DNA of 64,000 nucleotides from the NCBI RefSeq assembly GCF_040706535.1, contig NZ_JAPDRJ010000002.1:1-64000 (forward strand), given 5' to 3'. This document shows, piece by piece, positions 36,101 through 42,875 of this stretch (its first letter is position 1; each line of letters starts with the position of its first letter). The DNA is from Lentisalinibacter orientalis (GTDB lineage Bacteria > Pseudomonadota > Gammaproteobacteria > Steroidobacterales > Woeseiaceae). The position numbers and the translations under genes are program-made. Below the pieces are notes generated by a model. It was not told the origin of the DNA. It did no database searches and worked only from the letters and a program-made list of their open reading frames with translations.

Positions 36101-36594
36101 GACTGCCGGACATCGTGGCCGTCGGCTCGGATCGGATCCTCGTGCTCGTCAACCAGTCCGCGTCGGGCGATATCAAATTTGCCGAACTACGGGACTTCGG
36201 TGACGCCTTCACCAACCGCAGCGGCTGGGCGCCCTTTCGCGATATTCATGTCCGCTACCTGGCGGATGTGAATGCGGACGGCTACAAGGATCTCGTCGGC
36301 TATAATGGCGGGGGTGCTGCCATAGGCATCAATCGCCTCGGCATCGACGGCACGCCGGCCTTCGCACAGGAGAGGATCGTGGCCACGGACTTCAAACTCG
36401 GTGCGAACTTGGACGGGAACGGCGACGACCGCTGGTTCGCTGACGACCCGACACCTTGCGATTTGACACCCTGCCGAGAGTTCTTCCCGCGCCAGGTGGG
36501 AGACGTCGACGGCGACAACCGGGCGGACCTGGTCGGGTTCGATCGTGCCGGTATCGTCTACCAGCCAATGCCCTACGTGACACAGTTCGAGTGA
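33121..36594 (+). CDS. Large lipoprotein with protective-antigen-like core and FG-GAP repeats
   Basis: A 1157-residue lipoprotein. Order: signal peptide with lipobox LAAC (Cys28), Gly7 and Pro11 tethers (29-51), small Ig-like domain (52-135), calcium motifs DTDGDGLTD and DTDGDGYSD (141-173). Then come FNPRVADVP (190-198), a long Ser/Thr/Val/Ala alternating stretch (about 220-285) and ERT-like NRTAWEEM with MRFGVRIENGG (289-322). TPLLTF and TAKIVIDYG...GQTLQVLLDEFL (370-461) follow. From residue 141 to 461 the order and local motifs match domains 1'-2 of binary-toxin B proteins such as anthrax protective antigen, Vip1 and C2II. More Asp-rich calcium repeats (529-625) and FG-GAP/VCBS-like repeats (about 770-1150) close it. 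A pore-forming or adhesive surface role is inferred. No toxin A-subunit is adjacent. Confidence 0.7.
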   Translation: MKTRIDTLPAAGLKAIPGLALLLALAACGGGGGGGDTTTNPPPPPPPPPPPSTYSIGGTVSGLAGSGLTLRNNGGDDLAVSANGSFAFATEIDSGDTYSVTVATQPASPDQTCTVTNGSGTATADVTDVAVACETNTAATDTDGDGLTDSAELQQYGTSPILADTDGDGYSDFDELITNGFDPAVNNFVFNPRVADVPVVLIRIQETPIIGWNYVEGTAQGTTTSTSRSQAQTNSTSTSYGASTTIGVEATTTATVGASVSGPSAEVSQSVSVSASATVSFDQTNTSENRTAWEEMQANNVETTRDTESGFMRFGVRIENGGHLTFRIESLSLASTRTSEGKDPFTPTGTLNLDGAQSFPATSISQGNETPLLTFEQNDIDLGTVRSLLNNTRSIQVEPLYEIADRNGLPFPFQEQDIANNTAKIVIDYGPYRETEFYQVATNTVPNAPGQTLQVLLDEFLRVPTTSDGSGLTTVRGEQSAVGRWVVTRNRKRDTETETAIFDPEDANYALADIEVRARDEVLLVLLEDSDGDGIGYREERLHGTDPDEPDTDGDGLSDFEEIRETWTVTAVNQIDPNRYPATVSSSPIAADYDGDLVADADERDRGLDPYNRDTDGDGIDDFTDTDNGNLPLVNSTVVAFGSDPFGDAALESEYAVQLTGSVTANAPNVPANVDIDWRSDGTDVTSFQVLSGGNASLSIDSKFLYDGAGQWTLTLDAVDDSTPPNSLTETATIVFTEPTRPQNVYGYVNGWRTQRHVRQVIDIDEDGHADIVGLSNSDTTVALGSPGGFSPREVWSTGNWHYGIYDDVNSEPRLFADIDGARGLEIVGVDITGGGALSTAVVRYGRNSGSAFEDPLVWIADLAWRGASDNAYVADVDNSGFPDFVHASAELDAIQAYTSSGSSLELTQRDATPLPAGEVIDRTTYPLEVADLDGDGCADVVYFGSTDTWVAQARCDGSFEDFVVLTPNFGRNDDRGWDVVRNERWVDDITSDGLPDIVAVGSDRILVLVNQSASGDIKFAELRDFGDAFTNRSGWAPFRDIHVRYLADVNADGYKDLVGYNGGGAAIGINRLGIDGTPAFAQERIVATDFKLGANLDGNGDDRWFADDPTPCDLTPCREFFPRQVGDVDGDNRADLVGFDRAGIVYQPMPYVTQFE

Positions 36595-36614
36595 GCAACG
36601 GGTAACCCTGACAC

Positions 36615-36648
36615 GCCCGGGCGGCCACATGGCCGCCCGGGCTCTTTT
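36615..36648 (+). terminator. Rho-independent terminator
   Basis: A perfect 13-bp GC-rich stem (36615-36627 and 36630-36642) with a 2-nt loop, followed by TCTTTT. It lies 20 nt after the stop of the large lipoprotein gene. Confidence 0.9.
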
Positions 36649-36675
36649 CCGGATTCAGCCACTGGGAACCCTATC

Positions 36676-36963
36676 GTGGACCAGAGTCGCCTCAGGCAGC
36701 TGTTCGACCGCGCGCTGGCCGTCGAAGAGCACGACCGGCGGGGATGGCTGGATCGCGCCTGCGGCGATGACGCAGACCTGCGCGAACTCTTGGACACCCT
36801 CCTCGAGGCGGCCAACGATGACAGGGAGATCATCCGCACGACGGTCGACAGTACGGTCCGATCCCTGCTGAACGAAGAAGATGAGATCGGCGACAGCGGA
36901 CGCTACCGCGCACTCGCCGGTTGGATCAACCGGCTGAGGACCGGCGGCACGACCGAACGATGA
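36676..36963 (+). pseudogene. Orphan N-terminal segment of a Ser/Thr kinase
   Basis: A 95-residue frame starting at GTG. Residues 1-60 (RLRQLFDRALAVEEHDRRGW, then LDRACGDDADLRELLDTLLEAA) match the helical pre-kinase region that opens PknB-type kinases such as the full-length one at 37585-40245. It ends with GDSGRYRALAGW, the place where such proteins enter the kinase domain with GRYRxLxxLG, but then stops. It therefore looks like a truncated kinase gene, or a free regulatory peptide that kept only the N-domain. It lies between a terminator and the convergent ECF sigma gene. Confidence 0.6.
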
Positions 36964-36990
36964 GACGCCCCGGCGGCCCGGCGCCGCAAC

Positions 36991-37548
36991 CTATCTCAGC
37001 GCCTTCCTCACCCATGCACGCGCGAAGCGCACGTCCTCGTAGGCCGTGCTTTGCGACACCTCCAGGGCGTGCGCCGCTTCGTCGACCGAGAGTCCGCCGA
37101 AGTAGACCAGTTCCAGCGCCTTCGCAGAACGGGGATCCGAATCCGCCAGCGAAGTAAGCGCCTCGTCCAGCGCGATGATCGGTAGCTCCAACGCAGTATC
37201 GTCCACGCCTGCTGCTCCGGTCAGCGTGACGTTCGCCGCGCCGTCGCCGCGCTTCTCCCGATTCGTGCGGCGGGCATGGTCGACCAGCACCCGCCGCATC
37301 ATCCGGGCCGCCACTACGAAGAAGTGCTTTCGATCCTCGTAGTCGATGGCGCTGCCCGCAACTCGCATGAAGGCCTCATTCACCAGCGCAGTCGGCTGCA
37401 GCGTATGGTTGTCCCGTTCCGAGCGCATGTAACTGCCGGCCAGCCGGCGCAGCTCGTCGTAGACGAAAGGTGCCAGCCGTTCCAGCGCACTCTCGTCGCC
37501 GCCGCGCCAGGCCTGCAGGAGCCCGGTTATTTCTTCGGAAACACCCAT
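36991..37548 (-). CDS. ECF sigma factor, kinase-associated (ECF43-like, TIGR02999 type)
   Basis: A 185-residue extracytoplasmic-function sigma factor. Region 2 is seen as FVYDELRRLAGSYMRSER, TALVNEAFMRV and KHFFVVAARMMRRVLVDHAR. Region 4 is YFGGLSVDEAAHALEVSQSTAYEDVRFARAWVRKAL. The TALVNEAF...RRVLVDHARR pattern is that of the TIGR02999 group, which lacks an anti-sigma factor. ECF43 members (EcfP in Vibrio, EcfK in Xanthomonas) are activated by phosphorylation from a partner kinase. The start at 37548 has GGAGG 4 nt upstream. The kinase gene lies 36 bp upstream on the same strand. Confidence 0.88.
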   Translation of the reverse strand: MGVSEEITGLLQAWRGGDESALERLAPFVYDELRRLAGSYMRSERDNHTLQPTALVNEAFMRVAGSAIDYEDRKHFFVVAARMMRRVLVDHARRTNREKRGDGAANVTLTGAAGVDDTALELPIIALDEALTSLADSDPRSAKALELVYFGGLSVDEAAHALEVSQSTAYEDVRFARAWVRKALR

Positions 37549-37584
37549 AATGCCTCCAAGCATAGGCGATGCAGTAGAGTCGGG

Positions 37585-40245
37585 CTACCGAGCCACCGTC
37601 AGCCCCCGGTACCGATCGGCCTCGCCGGTCTCGCCCCGAGCATCCAGGAACTCCACGAGGTAACCGGCGGTCTTCGCCGTGAGCGGGTGCTCGTCGCCGT
37701 ACAGCTCGCGCTGGCTTGCCACCGCCCCGGTCAGGAGTTCGCGTGCCTCGGCATCCTGACCGAGGCGGCCGAGCGCGCGGCCCAGGATGCTGCGGCCCAG
37801 CGCCTCGATGTGGCGCTCGTGGTCGGGATACTCACGCATGCGCTCCAGCGTCTCGCGGGCCTGTGCCGCGGCGCCCTGCACGTCTCCCGTCTCGAAAGAA
37901 GACTCGGCATAGCCGATCTCCGCAGCGGCGAGGAAAGGGTGATAGTCGCCGTAGGCGGCCCGGTAGATCGGGATCGCCTGGTCGAGCAGGGCGAGCGTAG
38001 CCGCATGGTCGTTCTGAAGCTGGCGCATCCGTGCCTTGTTGACGAGGTGCCACGCGTAGAACGGATGATCGGTGCCGTAGAGCTTCTCCGCCACGCCGCG
38101 CGCCCGGTCGAGCGCCTGGTTGGCTTCCTCGAAGCGGCCCAGCTGACCCAGCGACTTGCCGAGTGTCGAGAGCTGCACCTCGTAGTCCTCGCTCTCCTCG
38201 CCGAGCACCCGGCGGGTGTGCTCCACCGCCCGTTCCAGGTACGTCAGCGCCTCTTCCAGGTCGCCCTGCCGACGGAGGGCGACACCGATATTGTTCAGCA
38301 GCGCCCCCACCAGGGGATGGTTCGGCTCGCCGCGCTCTTCCAGAATGTCGAGTGCCCGGCCGTAGTGGTCGATGGCTCCGTCGACGTCGCCCAGGGACTC
38401 GGCGATGTTGCCGATCTGATTCAGCACGTTCACCCGGAAACGGCGATCGCGGTGTCCCGGCGGCAGGTCCTCGAGTATCGCGAGCGCCGCCTGGAACTCC
38501 TCCAGCGCGCCGAGCTGATCCCCCTTGTGGCGCAGCGCCTTGGCGATGGCGTTGCGCGTGGATGCCACTTCGTGGGAAGCCGGGCCCATGGTGTCGATCT
38601 GCGCGGCCAGCACCTCGCGCAGCAAGGCAATCGACTCGTCGACGTCATTGCCCGCCAACCATACGAAATCAGCGTAGTTCCGCTTCGAACCAAGCGTCTC
38701 GGCGTGCTTGTCGCCGAGCGTCTCGCGCCGCACAGTCCACGCTTCCCGCGACAGTGCCGCGGCCTCCTCGCGCAGGCTGAGCGCGTTGTACGTGTCGGCG
38801 ATGCGCTGCATCAGCCGCGCCCGCTCCACCGGCTGGTCCGCGAGTTCGGTGCGGATGCGCGCGGCGCCCGCATCGAGAAGATCGCGCACCGTCACCTCCT
38901 CGCCGGCACTCTCGAAGCGATCGGCGCCGGCGAACAGATCGGTGAGAAAATCCGTCACCTGCTCCGCCCGCGCCCGGGCGGCCTCGGCCGCGTCGCGCTC
39001 GGTGAGGATGCGGTCGACGAACAGCGCACTGAGAGTCGCGATGGCGGCGATGACGCCCAGCGCGGCCAGCACCGGCGTGCGGCGACGCTTCATGAACTTC
39101 GCGGTGCGGTACTGCCAGGTGTCCGACCGCGCCATGACCGGTTCGTCGCGCAGGTAGCGCCCGATGTCCTCCACCAGCTCGCCGACCGTGCCGTAGCGGC
39201 GCTCCACCTCGGCGCGCAGGCCCTTCAGCACGATGTTGTCGAGATCGCCCTTGAGCTCGCGTGCGGTCTCGCGCCCGTTCCCGTACCCGTCGCCGCCGTC
39301 CCGCGTGACGGCTGCGCTCGGCGGTTCGCGATCGCCGTCGCAGATGGCGAAGTGCAATGCCGCGGGGTCGTTGGCGGTGGCCTCGTAGGGGCTCGCGCCG
39401 GCCAGGAGTTCGTACAGCAGGACGGAGAGGGAGTAAACATCGGTCGAGATGGTCAGTGGCTCGCCCTTCAGCTGCTCGGGGCTCGCGTAGCGGGGCGTGA
39501 GCGCACGGTGCTCGGTCACCGTCGGCGCCGCCTGGCTGCTCTCGTCCTCGAACAGTCGGGCCAGCCCGAAGTCCAGCACCTTCGGTTCGCCCTCGCCATC
39601 CACGAGGACGTTCGAGGGCTTGATGTCGCGGTGGACCACCAGGTTGCGGTGGGCATAGTCGATGGCGGCAGATACCTTGCGGAACAGCGCGAGCCGCGCA
39701 GGGATATCCAGAGCGCGGGCCCGGCAGTACTCGTCGATCCTCAGCCCGTCGACGTATTCCATGGCGAGCCAGGGCTCGCCGTCGGCCGTGGTGCCACCGT
39801 CGATCAGGCGGGCGATGTTCGGGTGCTGGAGCCGCGCCAGAATCCGCCGTTCGTCGTCGAAGCGCCGCAGGGCCAGCGGCGACATCAACGCCGCGTTGAC
39901 CAGCTTCACCGCCGCCTGCTGTTCATAGCTGCCGTCGGCACGCTCTGCCAGATACACCGCGCCCATGCCGCCGCGCGCGATCAGCCGCGTGAGCTTCCAC
40001 GGGCCGTAGACACGGCCTGCGCCGGAAGGGGGCGCGTCACCCAGGGCATTCGAGGCAGCGCCCCCGACGACCCGGCGCACGGTATCGTCGCTCAGGTCGA
40101 GTCCGGCGAGCAGCGCCTCCAGTTCGGCACGCAGCTCCTCGTCGCCTTCGCAGGCGGCATCCAGTCGCGCAGCGCGCTCGTCCGGCGGGAGCTCGGCCAG
40201 CTCATTGAATATCTGCTTTACGCGCTGGAAGCGGTCGGCGGCCAC
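37585..40245 (-). CDS. PknB-type Ser/Thr protein kinase with TPR sensor domain
   Basis: An 886-residue transmembrane kinase. The N-terminal helical segment (1-75) is followed by a complete kinase domain: P-loop ARGGMGAVYLAE (90-101), Lys114, Glu132, HRD (205-207), DFG (225-227) and the APE-equivalent ASPEQ. One transmembrane helix (about 390-411) leads to a C-terminal region of about 450 residues with eight or more tetratricopeptide repeats (for example ALDILEERGEPNHPLVGALL). Translation starts at GTG; no ATG is in frame nearby. It forms a pair with the ECF gene 36 bp downstream and probably phosphorylates it in response to a periplasmic cue. Confidence 0.93.
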   Translation of the reverse strand: MAADRFQRVKQIFNELAELPPDERAARLDAACEGDEELRAELEALLAGLDLSDDTVRRVVGGAASNALGDAPPSGAGRVYGPWKLTRLIARGGMGAVYLAERADGSYEQQAAVKLVNAALMSPLALRRFDDERRILARLQHPNIARLIDGGTTADGEPWLAMEYVDGLRIDEYCRARALDIPARLALFRKVSAAIDYAHRNLVVHRDIKPSNVLVDGEGEPKVLDFGLARLFEDESSQAAPTVTEHRALTPRYASPEQLKGEPLTISTDVYSLSVLLYELLAGASPYEATANDPAALHFAICDGDREPPSAAVTRDGGDGYGNGRETARELKGDLDNIVLKGLRAEVERRYGTVGELVEDIGRYLRDEPVMARSDTWQYRTAKFMKRRRTPVLAALGVIAAIATLSALFVDRILTERDAAEAARARAEQVTDFLTDLFAGADRFESAGEEVTVRDLLDAGAARIRTELADQPVERARLMQRIADTYNALSLREEAAALSREAWTVRRETLGDKHAETLGSKRNYADFVWLAGNDVDESIALLREVLAAQIDTMGPASHEVASTRNAIAKALRHKGDQLGALEEFQAALAILEDLPPGHRDRRFRVNVLNQIGNIAESLGDVDGAIDHYGRALDILEERGEPNHPLVGALLNNIGVALRRQGDLEEALTYLERAVEHTRRVLGEESEDYEVQLSTLGKSLGQLGRFEEANQALDRARGVAEKLYGTDHPFYAWHLVNKARMRQLQNDHAATLALLDQAIPIYRAAYGDYHPFLAAAEIGYAESSFETGDVQGAAAQARETLERMREYPDHERHIEALGRSILGRALGRLGQDAEARELLTGAVASQRELYGDEHPLTAKTAGYLVEFLDARGETGEADRYRGLTVAR

Positions 40246-40433
40246 GCTGTCATCCTGCGAGACTTACCCGTCATGCAGGAGGGTAGCCGAAACCGCGCCG
40301 CCATGCGCCGGTTCGGGTAAGAGGCGGGGGGCAGCCGCAGGCCACAGGCCAAACGCTGCGTGGGGACAGTCAGTAGCCGGAACGGGCCGGAGTAACGCCT
40401 ACACCCCGTTGTCGGAATCTTCCCGTGGCCTTC

Positions 40434-40634
40434 TCAACTCAATTCCACGGGTTCGTGCCGCTTCAGCACTTCCATGATCTCGGCTTTCGTCGATTCGGCG
40501 GTCTTCACCCGTATCTTCCGGTTGTCCCGGTCGACGTAGATGGTCTCACTGGGAATACCAAGCGCACGAAGATCTTCTTCGACATTCTTAACGGGCGTCG
40601 CGTCGCCGTAGGTCGCTGTCACTTCTTCGGTCAT
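40434..40634 (-). CDS. Small conserved hypothetical protein
   Basis: A 66-residue protein with an alpha-beta pattern: VKNVEEDLRALGIPSETIYVD, then RDNRKIRVKTAESTK and a final helix EIMEVLKRHEP. This looks like a single beta-alpha-beta unit of the kind seen in small stress-related proteins that handle a disulfide-free compact fold. An AGGAG lies 8 nt upstream of the ATG. No family name can be given. It is divergent from the secreted protein at 40921. Confidence 0.6.
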   Translation of the reverse strand: MTEEVTATYGDATPVKNVEEDLRALGIPSETIYVDRDNRKIRVKTAESTKAEIMEVLKRHEPVELS

Positions 40635-40784
40635 CGCATTTGCTCCTGCTCGCCGGCTGTGTGATCGGGAACGGTCGGCGCTGGTCTCGTATCGACCGCT
40701 TATACGTTAGACATTGATGCCAAAAGCAAAATTTCAAGCGACGACCGTCCGGAACGGCGCGCGCGCGGGATGCTCCGCTCCCGG

Positions 40785-40799
40785 TAAAGATTATCTTTA
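40785..40799. promoter_or_regulatory. Palindrome in the 40635-40920 intergenic region
   Basis: TAAAGATTATCTTTA is a perfect palindrome around a central T in a 286-bp AT-rich gap between divergent genes. It is a candidate operator. No matching regulator is evident, and the rest of the gap shows nothing else convincing. Confidence 0.4.
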
Positions 40800-40920
40800 A
40801 TGGCAAAAAGAAATCTTAGCTTGCCGAAAAATCTCCCTTACCGAAAATCGAATCGACGTCCGGTCGACCGCAATCCGATCGGGCGTCGACGAGTACAGAA
40901 GACAAACTGGAGGTTTCGCC

Positions 40921-41448
40921 ATGACAACAAAAATGATCAGCACAAGGGCATTTTCGACATTCGCAGCGCTGATGCTGCTCGTGCAGAGCATCACGCTCGC
41001 ACAGGTCGCATCCGCCGCACCACCGGCAGCGGCTGAAATGCACGCGGAGCTGGCGGCGGCCCGCAAAGCCACGGCCCGGTACCACGATATCGACGCCGCC
41101 TACGCCGACGGTTTCGTGGACATCGGCTTCTTCCTGGACGGCGTTGGCTGCCATCTGCTCAACCAGGGCCTGCTGGACGACCGGTTCGAAGCGGAGCGGC
41201 CCGAGATCCTCATCTACGCGGATTGCACCCCGGGACAGGGCGGCAAGGCCGAGCTGCGCGCGATCGAGTACGTCACTCTCTGTGGCGGACCGCCGGTCTG
41301 CACGCTCCCGGCTCCGGAGGGATTCACCGGCGACAGCGACTTCTGGACGCCGTTCACGGATGGGAGCCTCTGGACTCTGCATGTCTGGGTGTGGCGGCAC
41401 AACCCGGACGGGATATTCACGAAGGTTAATCCGCGGCTGCTGGAGTAG
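40921..41448 (+). CDS. Secreted hypothetical protein
   Basis: A 175-residue protein with a signal peptide of about 33 residues. The mature part has the motif GVGCHLLNQG and a C-terminal LHVWVWRHNPDGIFTKVNPRL. Many exported bacterial proteins share this GxGxHxxN ... HVWxWxxNPxGxFxxxNP layout, but I know no activity. The His and Trp pattern suggests a metal or small-molecule site. CTGGAGG ahead of the ATG is a good ribosome site. GC content is slightly below its neighbours around the start. Confidence 0.65.
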   Translation: MTTKMISTRAFSTFAALMLLVQSITLAQVASAAPPAAAEMHAELAAARKATARYHDIDAAYADGFVDIGFFLDGVGCHLLNQGLLDDRFEAERPEILIYADCTPGQGGKAELRAIEYVTLCGGPPVCTLPAPEGFTGDSDFWTPFTDGSLWTLHVWVWRHNPDGIFTKVNPRLLE

Positions 41449-41524
41449 CCACGCTGCGGCGCCGGCCGGGCCGCTCCCATGGGGCGGCTCGGCCGCTCCG
41501 GCGCCACCCACCGGATCACCCGGT

Positions 41525-42457
41525 TCACGCGACACCGACTCGCGCCTGCAGCCGGCCCAGCGTTTCCTCGGCCTGCTCTCCCAACCACTCGCGAAACCGG
41601 TCCACCGAGCCACGCCGCAGGCGGTCCGGGCGGAACGCCACGCAGTAAGCGGCCCTGGTCCAGGTTCCCTTGTCGACGTCGAAGGGCAGCGAGAGACCGC
41701 CCTCCTCCACTTCGGGCAGCACGAGCGACAGGCCGCAGATCATCAGCCCGGCGTTGGCATAGACCGCTTCCAGCGCATGCTGCACACGCTTGTAGCGGAT
41801 GCCGCGATCCGGTGCCGTGCGGCGATGCCCGTACTCCCGGATCCATTCCTTCCAGCCGATCTCCCCGGCATCCACGGTGTAGCGGTCCAGGTGCAGCAGC
41901 GGGAAACCCTCCAGCCGGCTCTCTTCGGGCAGCTTCGAGATGCGCTCCGTGTTGGCCGGTGAGCTCACCGGAAGAAGGTAATCATGGAACAGCGTTTGCT
42001 CTTCCTCGCCTCCCCGGCTGCGGCCGAACCAGATCTCGCAGTCGGCGTCGCCCAGTCGCACGGGCACGTCGCCGATGCCGTTCAGGCAGAACAGCGAATT
42101 CGGGTTCTCGGCCCTGAACGCCTCGAGACGCGGACGCAGCCACAGCTCGGCCAGGTCCGGGTCGGCCGTGATGTGGATCTCCTCGACCCGCTGGAAGTCG
42201 AGGATCTGCGAGACCGTATCCAGCTCGCGGAAGGCCGCGCCGAGGTGCGCCATGGCCGCCTCCAGCTCGCGCGTGGGCCGCAATCCGGAGCGGCCGCGCA
42301 CCAGCAGGTCGTAGCCCAGGTAGTCTTCCAGGGCGCGGATACGCTGGCCGACCGCGGCCGGCGAAATGGCCAGTTCCCGCGCCGCGGTCTTCATGGAGCC
42401 GGTGCGTAGCGCCAGCTCCAGGGCCTGCAATGCTCTGAGATGGGTCGTCCCGGGCAT
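41525..42457 (-). CDS. LysR-family transcriptional regulator
   Basis: A 310-residue LysR regulator. The N-terminal winged helix is clear (LRALQALELALRTGSMKTAA, then RELAISPAAVGQRIRALEDYLG), and the C-terminal effector domain of about 220 residues shows the usual two-lobe pattern. The ATG at 42455-42457 is chosen because the HTH starts at once there. Divergent from a DUF4242 gene 103 bp away, which is the likely target. The co-inducer is unknown. Confidence 0.88.
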   Translation of the reverse strand: MPGTTHLRALQALELALRTGSMKTAARELAISPAAVGQRIRALEDYLGYDLLVRGRSGLRPTRELEAAMAHLGAAFRELDTVSQILDFQRVEEIHITADPDLAELWLRPRLEAFRAENPNSLFCLNGIGDVPVRLGDADCEIWFGRSRGGEEEQTLFHDYLLPVSSPANTERISKLPEESRLEGFPLLHLDRYTVDAGEIGWKEWIREYGHRRTAPDRGIRYKRVQHALEAVYANAGLMICGLSLVLPEVEEGGLSLPFDVDKGTWTRAAYCVAFRPDRLRRGSVDRFREWLGEQAEETLGRLQARVGVA

Positions 42458-42560
42458 CGGCCAATAATAAAGGTCAGCTTTAGCAAGAGGAAGAATATTT
42501 ACATTGATCGATCGGTCGGATCGGAGAAAATAGTTCCCCGCACAACGGCGGAGCAGAACC

Positions 42561-42845
42561 ATGGGACAACTGAAGCGATACATCATCGAGCGCGAGATCC
42601 CGGGCGTCGGAGCCATGTCGACCACCGAGCTCTGCGGCGCCGCCCGGGCGTCGAATCAGGCCATCGACCAGCTGGGCAAGGACATCCAGTGGCAACACAG
42701 CTACGTGGGCGGCGACAAGACCTACTGCGTGTACCTGGCGAAGGACGAGGACACCGTGCGCAAGCATGCGGAGCTGAGCGGGATTCCGGTGGCGAGCATC
42801 ACGGAGGTGCCGCAGATCATCGATCCGTTGACGGCGAATAACTGA
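42561..42845 (+). CDS. DUF4242 family protein
   Basis: A 94-residue protein of the DUF4242 (nickel-binding-like) ferredoxin-fold family, with KRYIIEREIPGVG at the N-terminus, IQWQHSYVGGDKTYCVYLA in the middle and EDTVRKHAELSGIPVASITEV at the end. Relatives are small dimeric proteins of unclear role, often next to regulators. The gene starts 12 nt after CGGAG and is divergent from the LysR gene. Confidence 0.8.
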   Translation: MGQLKRYIIEREIPGVGAMSTTELCGAARASNQAIDQLGKDIQWQHSYVGGDKTYCVYLAKDEDTVRKHAELSGIPVASITEVPQIIDPLTANN

Positions 42846-42875
42846 CGGGCGTCCGGCAAGCGGCCCGGCACCGGA

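Noticed and set aside
37276..40320. A 1014-codon plus-strand open frame opposite the kinase
   Set aside because: It is antisense to a well-supported kinase with intact catalytic motifs; no recognisable domain or ribosome site.
41455..41520. GC-rich inverted repeat between convergent genes as a terminator
   Set aside because: The pairing is imperfect and no T-run exists on either strand.
42505..42525. GATCGATCGGTCGGATCGG stretch as a LysR operator
   Set aside because: It is in the right intergenic gap, but no T-N11-A arrangement with clear dyad symmetry could be settled by eye.
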